From: Nocardioides marinus
GTDB lineage: Bacteria; Actinomycetota; Actinomycetes; Propionibacteriales; Nocardioidaceae
DNA length: 64,000 nucleotides
Direction: 5' to 3'
NCBI RefSeq assembly: GCF_013408145.1
Contig: NZ_JACBZI010000001.1
Span: 682,001-746,000, forward strand
Made by a program: the position numbers and the translations under genes. Below the pieces are notes generated by a model. It saw nothing but the letters and a program-made list of their open reading frames with translations. It did no database searches and was not told the origin of the DNA. Positions within the stretch are counted from its first letter, which is position 1. Every line of letters starts with the position of its first letter. Below are positions 35,294 to 50,302 of this stretch, one piece after another.

Positions 35294-36874
35294 GTGAGCG
35301 AGAACCGCATCCCGATCAGGCGAGCCCTGGTCTCCGTCTACGACAAGACCGGGTTGGAGGAGCTGGTCCGCGGCCTCCACGACGCGGGCGTCACGCTCGT
35401 CTCGACCGGTGGCTCGGCCAAGCTGATCGAGGGCCTGGGCCTGCCGGTCACCAAGGTCGAGGACCTGACCGGCTTCCCCGAGTGCCTCGACGGCCGCGTG
35501 AAGACCCTGCACCCGCGGGTCCACGCCGGCATCCTGGCCGACCGCCGCCTGGACTCCCACGTCCAGCAGCTGGCCGACCTCGAGGTCGAGCCGTTCGACC
35601 TGGTGGTCTCCAACCTCTACCCGTTCACCCAGACCGTCGCCTCGGGCGCCTCGCCCGACGAGTGCGTCGAGCAGATCGACATCGGCGGCCCGTCGATGGT
35701 GCGCGCCGCCGCCAAGAACCACCCCTCGGTCGCCATCGTCACCAGCCCCGAGCGGTACGCAGACGTGCTGGCCGCCACGACGGCCGGCGGCTTCACCCTC
35801 GAGCAGCGCAAGCAGCTCGCGGCCGAGGCGTTCGTGCACACCGCGTCGTACGACGTGGCCGTGGCCTCCTGGATGGGCAACGTCCTGACCGACTCCTCCG
35901 AGGGCACCGGCTTCCCCGCGTGGGCCGGTGCGACGTGGGAGCGCTCGGCGGTGCTGCGCTACGGCGAGAACCCGCACCAGGGCGCCGCGCTCTACCGCTC
36001 CGGCCACGGACCGGCGGGGCTCGCAGGGGCCGAGCAGCTGCACGGCAAGGAGATGTCCTACAACAACTACGTCGACACCGACGCGGCCCGGCGGGCGGCG
36101 TACGACTTCGACGAGCCGGCCGTGGCGATCATCAAGCACGCCAACCCCTGCGGTGTGGCCGTCGGCGGCGACGTCGCCGAGGCGCACGCCCGTGCCCACG
36201 CCTGCGACCCGGTCTCCGCGTTCGGTGGCGTGATCGCGGCCAACCGCCCGGTGTCGGTCGAGATGGCCCGCCAGGTGGCCGAGGTCTTCACCGAGGTCAT
36301 CGTGGCCCCGGGCTACGAGGACGGCGCCGTCGAGGTGCTCCAGGGCAAGAAGAACATCCGCATCCTCGTCTGCGAGGACCTCGAGCGCGGCGGCGTCGAG
36401 ACCCGCCCGGTCTCCGGCGGCCTGCTCATGCAGCAGCGCGACTCCTTCCAGGCCGAGGGCGACGACCCGTCCGCCTGGACGCTGGCCACCGGCGAGGCCG
36501 CCTCGCCGGAGGTGCTCGCCGACCTCGCCTTCGCCTGGCGCGCCTGCCGCTCGGCGAAGTCCAACGCGATCCTGCTCGCCAAGGACGGTGCCTCGGTCGG
36601 CATCGGCATGGGCCAGGTCAACCGCGTCGACTCCTGCAAGCTCGCCGTCGAGCGCGCCAACAGCCTCGCCGAGGGCACCGAGCGCGCCCGCGGCGCCGTG
36701 GCCGCCTCCGATGCGTTCTTCCCGTTCGAGGACGGCCCGCAGGTGCTCATCGACGCGGGCGTCACCGCCATCGTGCAGCCCGGCGGCTCGGTCCGCGACG
36801 AGCTCACGATCGAGGCCTGCAAGGCCGCGGGCGTGACGATGTACTTCACCGGCACCCGGCACTTTTTCCACTAG
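35294..36874 (+). CDS. purH: Bifunctional AICAR transformylase / IMP cyclohydrolase
   Basis: Last two steps to IMP: formylates AICAR with 10-formyl-THF, then closes the ring. The N-terminal cyclohydrolase opens with [18 protein letters not shown] and carries [13 protein letters not shown] and [12 protein letters not shown]. The C-terminal transformylase has [21 protein letters not shown] and KHANPCGVA with its catalytic Lys-His, and ends in [20 protein letters not shown]. At 526 residues it has the normal length. The GTG at 35294 follows AGGAG at 5-nt spacing. It is controlled by the ZTP riboswitch, which fits because ZMP is its own substrate. Confidence 0.97.
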   Translation: MSENRIPIRRALVSVYDKTGLEELVRGLHDAGVTLVSTGGSAKLIEGLGLPVTKVEDLTGFPECLDGRVKTLHPRVHAGILADRRLDSHVQQLADLEVEPFDLVVSNLYPFTQTVASGASPDECVEQIDIGGPSMVRAAAKNHPSVAIVTSPERYADVLAATTAGGFTLEQRKQLAAEAFVHTASYDVAVASWMGNVLTDSSEGTGFPAWAGATWERSAVLRYGENPHQGAALYRSGHGPAGLAGAEQLHGKEMSYNNYVDTDAARRAAYDFDEPAVAIIKHANPCGVAVGGDVAEAHARAHACDPVSAFGGVIAANRPVSVEMARQVAEVFTEVIVAPGYEDGAVEVLQGKKNIRILVCEDLERGGVETRPVSGGLLMQQRDSFQAEGDDPSAWTLATGEAASPEVLADLAFAWRACRSAKSNAILLAKDGASVGIGMGQVNRVDSCKLAVERANSLAEGTERARGAVAASDAFFPFEDGPQVLIDAGVTAIVQPGGSVRDELTIEACKAAGVTMYFTGTRHFFH

Positions 36875-36906
36875 AGGCCGAGCTTGCTCGGACTCGTAGG
36901 TGGGAA

Positions 36907-36962
36907 GGTCGAGCGAGCGCCGCGGCTGAGGAACGAAGCCGCGACGCGCGTGTCGAGACACC
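36907..36962. repeat. REP-like element between purH and folD
   Basis: GGTCGAGCGAGCGCCGCGGC at one end and GTGTCGAGACACC at the other match, in reverse orientation, the GGTCTCGAC...CTCGACC family. The centre GCGGCT/AGCCGC can pair. It occupies the gap in front of folD. Confidence 0.65.
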
Positions 36963-37007
36963 GGTGAGACGAGCGCAGACAGCAACCCAGCGACGTACGA
37001 GGAAGAC

Positions 37008-37862
37008 ATGACCGCACAGAAGCTCGACGGCAGCGCCACCCTCAAGGCGATCAAGGAGGAGCTGAAGGTCCGGGTCGCCGCGCTCAAGGAGCGCGGCGTG
37101 GTCCCGGGCCTGGGCACCGTGCTGGTGGGCGACGACCCCGGCAGCCACTGGTACGTCGGCGCCAAGCACAAGGACTGCGCGGAGATCGGCATCGAGTCGA
37201 TCCGCGTCGACCTGCCGGCGACCGCCTCCCAGGCCGAGGTGGAGGCCGAGATCGACCGGCTCAACGCCGACCCGACCTGCACCGGCTTCCTCATCCAGCA
37301 GCCGACGGGCCTCGACGAGTTCGCCCTGCTCTCGCGGGTCGACCCTGACAAGGACGTCGACGGCCTGCACCCGGTGTCGCTCGGCCGGCTGGCGCTCAAC
37401 GTGCCCGGCTCGCTGCCCTGCACCCCGGTCGGCTGCATCGAGCTGCTGCGCCGCCACGACATCGAGCTCAAGGGCGCCGAGGTGGTCGTGGTCGGCCGCG
37501 GCCTCACCGTGGGACGCCCGATGGGGCTGCTGCTCACGCGGCGCAGCGAGAACGCCACCACCACCCTGTGCCACACCGGCACCCGCGACCTGGCCAAGCA
37601 CGTGCGCGAGGCCGACGTCGTCGTGGCGGCCGCGGGCGTGCCCGGCATCATCACCGCGGACATGGTCAAGCCCGGTGCGGCGGTGCTCGACGTGGGCGTC
37701 TCGCGGGTGGACGGCAAGATCGCCGGGGACGTGGACCCGGCTGTCTGGGACGTCGCTGGCTGGGTCTCCCCGAACCCCGGCGGGGTGGGCCCGATGACCC
37801 GCGCGATGCTGCTCTCCAACATCGTCGACATGGCCGAGCGGGCCGCCGGGAGCGCCCGGTAG
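37008..37862 (+). CDS. folD: Bifunctional methylene-THF dehydrogenase / cyclohydrolase
   Basis: Makes 10-formyl-THF from 5,10-methylene-THF, the one-carbon donor for purN and purH. The 284 residues show the catalytic block [17 protein letters not shown], the [21 protein letters not shown] folate site and the NADP loop [17 protein letters not shown]. The terminal [21 protein letters not shown] is a FolD signature. The ATG at 37008 follows a GAGGAAG. Its TAG stop forms the start of the next gene's -10 box. Location beside purNH fits one-carbon supply. Confidence 0.96.
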   Translation: MTAQKLDGSATLKAIKEELKVRVAALKERGVVPGLGTVLVGDDPGSHWYVGAKHKDCAEIGIESIRVDLPATASQAEVEAEIDRLNADPTCTGFLIQQPTGLDEFALLSRVDPDKDVDGLHPVSLGRLALNVPGSLPCTPVGCIELLRRHDIELKGAEVVVVGRGLTVGRPMGLLLTRRSENATTTLCHTGTRDLAKHVREADVVVAAAGVPGIITADMVKPGAAVLDVGVSRVDGKIAGDVDPAVWDVAGWVSPNPGGVGPMTRAMLLSNIVDMAERAAGSAR

Positions 37863-37865
37863 CGT
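37860..37865 (+). promoter_or_regulatory. -10 box of the leaderless DUF3017 gene, built on the folD stop codon
   Basis: TAGCGT starts with the folD stop and lies exactly 7 nt before GTG 37873, which decides that start over GTG 37864. Confidence 0.5.
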
Positions 37866-37872
37866 GTCGCGG

Positions 37873-41647
<3,775 letters not shown>

Positions 41648-41672
41648 TCCACCGCTGGCCCGCGAGGGTCTG

Positions 41673-41711
41673 ACGACGAAGCCCCGGGAACAACTCCCGG
41701 GGCTTTGTCGT
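41673..41711 (+). terminator. Terminator after icd
   Basis: A 17-bp stem (one G-T) of ACGACGAAGCCCCGGGA with TCCCGGGGCTTTGTCGT around ACAAC, 26 nt after the stop. Confidence 0.88.
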
Positions 41712-41769
41712 TCCTGCCCAGGACCCCCATGCTTGACCGGTAAACCCCACGCGTCCCCCCAGGAGCACG

Positions 41770-44081
<2,312 letters not shown>

Positions 44082-44091
44082 GGTCGGGGGC

Positions 44092-44622
44092 GTGCCCACG
44101 ATCGGAGTCGCCGTCGCGATCCCGGACCCCTGGGGGCAGCAGCTCCAGGCCTACCGGGAGTCGCTCGGGGACCCCTCGGCCTCGCTGATCCCCACCCACA
44201 TCACCCTGGTGCCGCCGACGGAGCTGGCCGAGGACGGGCTGGCCGAGGTCGAGTCGCACCTGGCCGACGTGGCGGGGGAGCGGTCGGCCTTCCGGGTCCA
44301 CCTGCGGGGCACCGGCACCTTCCGGCCGGTCTCCCCGGTGGTCTTCGTGACCCTCGCGGAGGGGGCCGACCACTGCGCGCAGCTGGCCGACGCCGTACGC
44401 CGTGGGCCGCTGGACGTGGACCTCGACTTCCCCTACCACCCGCACGTGACGGTGGCCCACGACGTGCAGGACCAGTCGCTGGACCGCGCGCAGAGCGAGC
44501 TCGAGGGCTTCGAGTGCGCCTTCGAGGTGGAGGAGTTCCACCTCTACGTGCACGACACGGTCGCCGGCTGGCGGCCCTACCGCGACTACGCCCTGGAGGG
44601 GGCCCTGGAGGGGGAGCGCTGA
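44092..44622 (+). CDS. 2'-5' RNA ligase family protein (2H phosphoesterase)
   Basis: A 176-residue member of the 2H superfamily, cytoplasmic. The two catalytic HxT motifs are intact: HIT (36-38, in IPTHITLVPP) and HVT (118-120, in FPYHPHVTVAH), separated by the usual distance. Such enzymes act on cyclic phosphodiesters or 2'-5' linkages; the natural substrate here is unknown. The GTG start is supported by the -10 box 7 nt upstream. The YihY gene begins 1 nt after its stop, so they are co-transcribed. Confidence 0.88.
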   Translation: MPTIGVAVAIPDPWGQQLQAYRESLGDPSASLIPTHITLVPPTELAEDGLAEVESHLADVAGERSAFRVHLRGTGTFRPVSPVVFVTLAEGADHCAQLADAVRRGPLDVDLDFPYHPHVTVAHDVQDQSLDRAQSELEGFECAFEVEEFHLYVHDTVAGWRPYRDYALEGALEGER

Positions 44623-44623
44623 C

Positions 44624-45676
44624 ATGGCCTCGATCAAGGAGCGGATCGGCGCCCTGCGCGAGCGCTACGGCTGGATCGACCACGTGGTGCGGATGCAGGA
44701 GCACTTCGGGTCGGTGAAGGCCGGTCAGCAGGCCGGTGCGATCACGTACTTCGCCTTCCTGTCGTTCTTCCCGATCCTGGCGCTGGCCTTCTTCACCGTC
44801 GGCGTGGTGTCGACGGTGGTCGACGGCGCCGACGACGCGCTGCGCTCGGCGATCGAGTCGCTCTTCCCGGGGATGATCGGGCCCGGGGAGGGACAGCTCC
44901 AGCTCTCGGACTTCCGCACCTTCACCGGCCTGGCCGGTCTCGCGGGTCTGGCCGGCGTCCTCTACTCCGGGCTCGGCTGGGTCTCGGCGCTGCGCCAGGC
45001 GCTGGTGACGGTCTTCGAGCTGCCCGAGGACGAGCTGCTCGGGTTCGTGGCCGGCAAGCTGCGCGACCTGGTGGTGCTGGCGACGATCGGCGTCACGCTG
45101 CTGGTGGCGGTCGGCGTGAGCGGGCTGGTCTCCGGCTTCTCGGCCGACCTGCTGGGCTGGGTGGGCCTCGACGAGGAGCTGTCGTGGCTGGTGCAGCTGC
45201 TGACGGTCGTCCTCGGCCTGGCGGCCAACGCGGTGCTGTTCTTCACGATCTTCCGGCTGCTCGGCCGTGCCGAGGTCCCGAACCGGTCGCTGTGGTCCGG
45301 CGCCGTGCTGGGTGCCGTGCTCTTCGAGCTGCTCAAGCGGCTGGCGGGGCTGATCATCGCCCAGACGCAGGGGCAGCCGGCCTTCCAGGCCTTCGGGATC
45401 GCCCTGGTGATGCTGGTGTGGATCAACTACTTCTCGCGCCTGGTCCTGTACTCCGCCGCCTGGGCCTACACGGCACCCGACGCCCGCGCCGCTCGTGAGG
45501 CGGCCGCCGCGGAGACCGAGTCGGACCCGGTCCAGGGGCCGCCGCTGCCGTCGGGAGAGGACACCCCGCTGACTGCCCCCGCGGGCAGTCGCTCATCGGC
45601 CAAGCCGTTCCTGGCCGGGGTCGCCGCCGGCGCCGGGGTCCTCCTCGCCGCCCGCCGACGCAAGGACGACGACTGA
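44624..45676 (+). CDS. YihY/BrkB-family inner membrane protein
   Basis: A 350-residue protein with six predicted helices, of the YihY/YhjD (former ribonuclease BN) family; the role is uncertain. Family blocks are AITYFAFLSFFPILALAFF, LAGVLYSGLGWVSALRQALV and SGAVLGAVLFELLKRLAGL. IALVMLVWINYFSRLVLYSAAWAYT is also present. The C-terminal tail is acidic, then Ala-rich and ends in RRRKDDD. It directly follows the 2H gene and shares one base with the next start codon (TGATG). Confidence 0.87.
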   Translation: MASIKERIGALRERYGWIDHVVRMQEHFGSVKAGQQAGAITYFAFLSFFPILALAFFTVGVVSTVVDGADDALRSAIESLFPGMIGPGEGQLQLSDFRTFTGLAGLAGLAGVLYSGLGWVSALRQALVTVFELPEDELLGFVAGKLRDLVVLATIGVTLLVAVGVSGLVSGFSADLLGWVGLDEELSWLVQLLTVVLGLAANAVLFFTIFRLLGRAEVPNRSLWSGAVLGAVLFELLKRLAGLIIAQTQGQPAFQAFGIALVMLVWINYFSRLVLYSAAWAYTAPDARAAREAAAAETESDPVQGPPLPSGEDTPLTAPAGSRSSAKPFLAGVAAGAGVLLAARRRKDDD

Positions 45677-45897
45677 TGCGCGCCAACCGCCCCCTCGCCT
45701 GGCTGCTCGCCGCCGTCGCCGGCTGGAACCTGCTCACCTGGACGATGTTCGCCCGCAACCTCGCCGAGGCCCACGCCGCCGGCGAGGACCGGCCTCAGGG
45801 CTACTGGATCGCGCACACGGGGTTGATCGTGGTGAACCTTGTCATCACTGCTGTGCTGGCGGGGGTCTCCTGGCGGTCGTTGCGCGCGAAGGGCTGA
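45676..45897 (+). CDS. SCO4848-family small membrane protein
   Basis: A 73-residue protein with two helices (PLAWLLAAVAGWNLLTWTMF and YWIAHTGLIVVNLVITAVLA) of the actinobacterial SCO4848 type; function unknown. Its ATG shares an A with the TGA stop of the YihY gene. It marks the left end of conserved gene order before the ATPase-HEPN insertion. The 184 bp that follow contain no recognised gene. Confidence 0.75.
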   Translation: MRANRPLAWLLAAVAGWNLLTWTMFARNLAEAHAAGEDRPQGYWIAHTGLIVVNLVITAVLAGVSWRSLRAKG

Positions 45898-46068
45898 CGG
45901 AGGCGCCGCGGCAGAAGGCGTCAGCCCGATCGCGGCGGGATGTGGCAGGTCAAAACGGTCAGTGAGTGGTGCAGGCGCCCCTCTCGCGCTGCCGTGAATT
46001 GACGGCCCTTCGGGCTTGAGCGCGCGGCACGCCACCTCGTTTGCCCATGCTGCGGGACGCGGCGCCCC

Positions 46069-46074
46069 TATGCT
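46069..46074 (+). promoter_or_regulatory. -10 box of the leaderless ATPase gene
   Basis: TATGCT lies 7 nt before ATG 46082 and no ribosome site is present. It favours this start over the in-frame ATG at 46070, which lies inside the box. Confidence 0.5.
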
Positions 46075-46081
46075 CTCGACC

Positions 46082-47755
46082 ATGGTTGACCTGCACGATT
46101 CTGACGAACTCGCACTGTTCGAAGAGCGTGCGGAGTACCTCACCGACAGCCAATTCGATGCATGGACCGCGCCGTCGCCCCACGAGGCTCAGGTGCTGCG
46201 TCAGTTGACGTCGACGGGTCCAAAACTGCTCAGCGGTCCTCGAGGCTGCGGCAAGACGACCTTGATGAAACGGGCACAGCGCAACATGCGTATCGCTGGT
46301 CGATCGCTGCCCATATACGTGAACTATGGGCGATCCATGTTTATTGAGCCCGCCTTCACTCGTCGCGCAGACGCAGACGGTTTCTTCCTGGATTGGCTGG
46401 TGGCGAAGGTCATCGTGGGTCTGGTGAGCGAACTTGACGAGCAAGGGCTAACTGACGTCGCTTCTGAGTACGCGGACGAAGCGCGGGAGTTTGTGAACGC
46501 GGCGGAATCAGACCCTTCAATTCAGCGGGTGAAGCTTCCAGGACCAAATCGCTTGGCCGCGCACCTGGACGAGCTCGCACTTGAAGCGGGATTCAGTCAG
46601 ACGGTATTGCTGCTTGACGACGCAGCGCACGCCTTCGTGCCCGAGCAGCAGCGGATCTTCTTCGAGTTCGTGCGCAACCTGAAGACTCAACGCGTCACCT
46701 ACAAAGCGGCCATCTATCCCGGTGTGACGGAGTTCAGCCCCAACTTCCACGTCGGTCACGACGCGAAGATGATTCGGGCTTGGATCCCCGTTGAGGGGCA
46801 TGAATACCTCGAGTTCATGCGTTCGGCGTATGAGCGGCGCCTTCCCGACGCCCAACGATCGACAGTCCCGAACGAGGTCGTCGACTTTTTCGCTGGCGCA
46901 AGTTTTGGCATCCCCCGCACCTTCTTCTCAATGCTGGAGATGTACCTCGACCAGCGAACAGAAAGCAGCGGGAAGAAGCCGCGGTTACCGCTCCAAGTGG
47001 TTGAGACGCATGCCGATCAACTGCGGGCCGTCCATAGAGGGCTCAAGAGCAAACTGCCGCGCTATGAACGTTACGTCGAGGCCGGCGAGACCGTTCTTGG
47101 CAACGGGCTGCGCGCCATCAAGGATCTCAACGAGGGTCGCCGAGACGGTGCTCCGACGGCTTTAGACCTGGCGATCGAGACCCCGTCCTCCAGCCAGCTT
47201 GGAACGGTTATCGGCTTGCTTGAGTACGTCGGGCTAGTGCGAAGCACCGCGGAGAACGTGAGCGTCGGCGAACATACCTACAGCAAGTACGCCATACATG
47301 GCGCCCTCCTCGTTTCTGCCGCTGCACTCAAATTCGGCCAGAACCCAACCCTTGCCGACCGCGGAAGAGCCCTCGTCCGCTCAGCGCGGACGGGTAGCTT
47401 TGCCCGCGTCGTCGAAAGCAAGCTGCTGCCGCCGGCCGAAGCAAGTCAATGCCAACTGCAGGTCGGGCGTTGCCCTCAGTGCGGCGCGGAACGCCTCCAC
47501 GAGTCGGCACGGTTCTGCCACAGCTGCGGTTCTGAACTCGTCGAGGTGAGCCGCCTGACGGAGTTATTAGCGGCCTCGATCGAGGAACTGCCCCTCACCG
47601 AGAACAAACTCGCAGCGCTACGAGATGTCGACATCCTGACGGTCGAGGCGATCGTCCGCGACCGTGGGCTGATCGAGATCAGCAAGGCGTCCCGAGTCGG
47701 GCCGACCTGGGCCCGGCGCATCTACTCGGTAGCCGAGGAGTACGTCGGTGTCTAA
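46082..47755 (+). CDS. AAA+ ATPase with C-terminal zinc ribbon and helix-hairpin-helix-like tail (putative defence ATPase)
   Basis: A P-loop NTPase of about 557 residues. Walker A is GPRGCGKTT (Lys58) and Walker B is LLLDDA (about 176-181), as in the ORC/CDC6-like and STAND-like ATPases that occur next to defence effectors. The middle holds an AAA+ lid and a winged-helix-like region (about 365-440). Four cysteines (464/467, 479/482; CPQCG and CHSCG) form a zinc ribbon. The last 50 residues (LTENKLAALRDVDILTVEAI onward) resemble a helix-hairpin-helix or RNA polymerase alpha-CTD fold. Base composition is clearly lower in GC than the flanks. Its stop overlaps the HEPN gene by 8 nt. The function is inferred, not known. 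Confidence 0.75.
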   Translation: MVDLHDSDELALFEERAEYLTDSQFDAWTAPSPHEAQVLRQLTSTGPKLLSGPRGCGKTTLMKRAQRNMRIAGRSLPIYVNYGRSMFIEPAFTRRADADGFFLDWLVAKVIVGLVSELDEQGLTDVASEYADEAREFVNAAESDPSIQRVKLPGPNRLAAHLDELALEAGFSQTVLLLDDAAHAFVPEQQRIFFEFVRNLKTQRVTYKAAIYPGVTEFSPNFHVGHDAKMIRAWIPVEGHEYLEFMRSAYERRLPDAQRSTVPNEVVDFFAGASFGIPRTFFSMLEMYLDQRTESSGKKPRLPLQVVETHADQLRAVHRGLKSKLPRYERYVEAGETVLGNGLRAIKDLNEGRRDGAPTALDLAIETPSSSQLGTVIGLLEYVGLVRSTAENVSVGEHTYSKYAIHGALLVSAAALKFGQNPTLADRGRALVRSARTGSFARVVESKLLPPAEASQCQLQVGRCPQCGAERLHESARFCHSCGSELVEVSRLTELLAASIEELPLTENKLAALRDVDILTVEAIVRDRGLIEISKASRVGPTWARRIYSVAEEYVGV

Positions 47756-48617
47756 GCAGAACCGACACCAGGAGATCAATGGGCTTCACTGCTGCGCGCC
47801 GGCGCGAACTGACCCTGTTGACTGGTCCGGATTTCTAGGCCCGATCGGTGCTGAGGGGAAGTCATCTCCGATCGACAGCTTCTATGACAGCCAAACATTG
47901 CTGATCCGAGCGGCCGCGGCTATTGATCAGGCCGACTTCGACGCCGACATCAAGGGTCTTGTCGCCGGTCAATTGTTCCTCGGCTATGTCAGCGCCACCG
48001 AGCTCTACCTCCGTCAAACCGTAGCTACGCTTGTAGCAATCTGTCCCGTAATTCGACGCTTGAATAGCGACCAGACGCTCGCGTTCGGGGCCGTGGACTT
48101 CTACTCCCGCGACGACCTCGCGATGGCATTAACTGAGCAGGTTTCGTTCACAGAGGTTGGCAAGATCCGCAGCCAACTGAAAACCCGACTCGGGATTGAT
48201 GTTCAAGGGAAGGACTCGCTAGAGCGAGCCATCGATGACTTCGAGACTGTGTGTCATCTTCGCCATGCGCTCGTACATTCGCATGGGCGAATGAACTCTC
48301 GTAACGCGTCACAGTTTCTCGCGACGACCACCGCCAGAGACAGTCAAGCCCGCTTCGACATCGCTGGATTGGATGACGCGGCGTCCGTGTCTGTGAACTT
48401 GGTTCGTGAAGTGAACCTCGAGGTGCTTCGGCACGTTGTGTGGACATGGATCCAGTCCGGAGAGCTAAACGGCGACCGTCGCAGTACACGTCGACGGTTG
48501 TCTCGGCTTCTGAGCGCTGTCGCAAGCGACCGAGATGCTGCACAGGGGCTGGTCGCGATCGACGAGGGTGCGGTGACGGACACGGTGATGGCGGTCATCG
48601 GCGCGACGCGCAAGTAG
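47748..48617 (+). CDS. HEPN-domain protein, putative RNase effector
   Basis: A 289-residue helical protein. Residues about 60-180 fit a HEPN domain (MAE_28990/RiboL-PSP-like by appearance). The catalytic Rx4-6H motif is intact as R172-HALV-H177 (LRHALVHSHG) after the usual acidic helix. GTG 47748 has a perfect GAGGAG 7 nt upstream, inside the ATPase gene; the reading frames overlap by 8 nt, so the two are coupled. HEPN proteins are RNA-cutting effectors in toxin-antitoxin and abortive-infection systems; here the ATPase would be sensor or controller. No antitoxin gene is seen. Confidence 0.75.
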   Translation: MSKQNRHQEINGLHCCAPARTDPVDWSGFLGPIGAEGKSSPIDSFYDSQTLLIRAAAAIDQADFDADIKGLVAGQLFLGYVSATELYLRQTVATLVAICPVIRRLNSDQTLAFGAVDFYSRDDLAMALTEQVSFTEVGKIRSQLKTRLGIDVQGKDSLERAIDDFETVCHLRHALVHSHGRMNSRNASQFLATTTARDSQARFDIAGLDDAASVSVNLVREVNLEVLRHVVWTWIQSGELNGDRRSTRRRLSRLLSAVASDRDAAQGLVAIDEGAVTDTVMAVIGATRK

Positions 48618-48780
48618 CGTCAGGTCCGGAGGCGCCCACACGCGGAGCATCAGCCGCCGACGCAGACTGCCGCAGCATTGCCACAGATCTGACCCGCCCA
48701 TTCTGGGCGGAGTGACGCGCCTTTTCCACTGAGCCACCAAGCCGATCGAGACTGTCGGTGGTCGCGGCTTCAATGGACTC
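48618..48780. other. Gap between HEPN gene and HNH gene
   Basis: 163 bp without a recognised gene. A CCGCCCA-TTC-TGGGCGG hairpin-like stretch (about 48698-48713) is the only notable structure and may end the ATPase-HEPN transcript. No LexA box is present. Confidence 0.4.
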
Positions 48781-50229
48781 ATGACCACCAGCCCCTTGGT
48801 CGCGACGACCGACCTGAGCGAGGAGCAGATCCTGGCGCGGGCGACGGTGTGTGCGCGGGGGATGCGGCGGGCGGGGGCTGAGCTGTTGGTGCTGGCCTAC
48901 GAGTGGGCGGTGGCCCACCCGGTCGACCGGCTCGACCCTGTGGAGGCGGGGAAGCCGGGGCGGGAGCGGGCCACGGTCCTGGGTGGGCCGGGGACGCCGG
49001 AGGTGACCGAGTTCGCTGCGGCGGAGTTCGGGGCGCGCATTGAGCGGACCTCCCACCACGGCCGCAAGCTGATGGCCGCCGCCCTCGACCTTCGTCTGCG
49101 GTTGCCGCTGCTGTGGGGGCGGGTGCAGGCCCTGGAGGTGCGTGACTCCTACGCGATCCACGTCGCCGAGCGCACCCGCGACCTCAGCGCTGATGAGGCG
49201 GCCTGGGTCGACCAGGAGGTCGCCGAGGCCGCCGACGGCCGGATCCCGTGGACCCACTTCGAGACCCTCGTGGCCGGCAAGGTCGCCGCCGCCGCGCCTG
49301 AGCTGGCGAAGGAGAAGGAGGAGCGGGCCGCGGCCGCCACCTACGCCCGCGCGCTCCGCCCTCGTGCCGGGGACGAGACCCACGGGATGGGGACCTTCGT
49401 GGTCCGTGGCCCGTTGCCGGTCATCGAGGCCCTCGACGCCGCGGTCACGACGCTGGCGCACCGGCTGCAGGAGCACCTGCCCGAGCCGACCGGCCCCGAT
49501 GACGACAGCCCGTCCATCGACCAGCTGAGGGTGCAGGCGATCGCGTTGCTCGCGTCCCCGACGGTCATCGACCAGGCACCGGCCGACGGTGAGGTCGACC
49601 TGCGTGACCTGCTGCCCGCCGTGGAGCTGACCGTGCACCTCTACGGCGGAGCGCGGGAGGTCTCACCCGAGCACGGGGAGGTCGACCGGGTCGCCCGCGT
49701 CGACGGCTGGGGCCCGGTCACGGAGTCCTGGCTGCGCGACGTGCTGGGTCGCTACGCCCGCTTCGTGGTGCGCCCCGTGCTCGATCTGGAGGGCCTGGCG
49801 CCCGTGGAGGCCTACGAGATCCCCCAGCGACACCGCCGCGCGGTCCAGCAGATCTCCCCGACCGAGGCGTTCCCCTGGGGCACCACCCGCAGCACCGGGC
49901 CGACCATCCAGCTCGACCACGTCGTGCCCTGGGACCCGCACGGGCCACCCGACCAGACCGGCACCCACAACCTCAGCCCACTCTCCACGCTCCACCACCG
50001 ACTCAAGACCCACGGCGCGTGGCAGAGCGCGATGCCCTGGCCCGGCGTCCACCTGTGGCGCGACCCCCACGGCCAGGTCTACCTCCACGACACCAGCGGC
50101 ACGAGGGGTCTCGACAAGCTCGACCAACATGGAGCGCTCGACAACCGCGACAACCGCCGGGCCGACAGCCCCTACACCGCTGTCGTCCAGTGGTACGAGA
50201 CCGGCCCGATCATCTACGACGCCGCCTAG
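48781..50229 (+). CDS. DUF222 / HNH endonuclease-domain protein (13E12-like), second copy
   Basis: A 482-residue protein with a DUF222-type helical region (about 20-280) and a C-terminal HNH core IQLDHVVPWDPHGPPDQTGT followed by HNLSPLSTLHHRLKTHGAW. Unlike the copy at 15313-16818 it lacks the CxxC pairs, so it belongs to a zinc-free subtype. Its activity is unproven. The ATG at 48781 has no LexA box upstream, so SOS control is not evident. Residues 443-449 are encoded by an exact 20-nt REP core. It lies between the ATPase-HEPN pair and sdhB. Confidence 0.85.
   Translation: MTTSPLVATTDLSEEQILARATVCARGMRRAGAELLVLAYEWAVAHPVDRLDPVEAGKPGRERATVLGGPGTPEVTEFAAAEFGARIERTSHHGRKLMAAALDLRLRLPLLWGRVQALEVRDSYAIHVAERTRDLSADEAAWVDQEVAEAADGRIPWTHFETLVAGKVAAAAPELAKEKEERAAAATYARALRPRAGDETHGMGTFVVRGPLPVIEALDAAVTTLAHRLQEHLPEPTGPDDDSPSIDQLRVQAIALLASPTVIDQAPADGEVDLRDLLPAVELTVHLYGGAREVSPEHGEVDRVARVDGWGPVTESWLRDVLGRYARFVVRPVLDLEGLAPVEAYEIPQRHRRAVQQISPTEAFPWGTTRSTGPTIQLDHVVPWDPHGPPDQTGTHNLSPLSTLHHRLKTHGAWQSAMPWPGVHLWRDPHGQVYLHDTSGTRGLDKLDQHGALDNRDNRRADSPYTAVVQWYETGPIIYDAA
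50107..50126. repeat. REP core sequence inside the second HNH gene
   Basis: GGTCTCGACAAGCTCGACCA, identical to 56712-56731 in mutA but read in another frame (as GLDKLDQ). Confidence 0.7.
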
Positions 50230-50250
50230 GACCGACGCCGCAACCAACAG

Positions 50251-50286
50251 AGAGCCGGGCCGCCCCCGAAGGGACGACCCGGCTCT
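50251..50286. terminator. Bidirectional terminator between HNH gene and sdhB
   Basis: AGAGCCGGG and CCCGGCTCT pair at the base, with a further GCCCC/GGG stem inside. It separates convergent genes. Confidence 0.75.
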
Positions 50287-50302
50287 GCGGTTGAGCAGAG
50301 GC

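Noticed and set aside
34493..37831. 1112-codon minus-strand frame opposite purN, purH and folD
   Set aside because: It is the antisense shadow of three well-supported genes and has no recognisable motif.
46116..46124. GTTCGAAG as half of a LexA box in the ATPase gene
   Set aside because: No matching CGAAC half-site at the right distance and it lies within the coding region.
48618..48780. LexA box before the second HNH gene
   Set aside because: Searched by eye for CGAAC-N4-GTTCG; none found.
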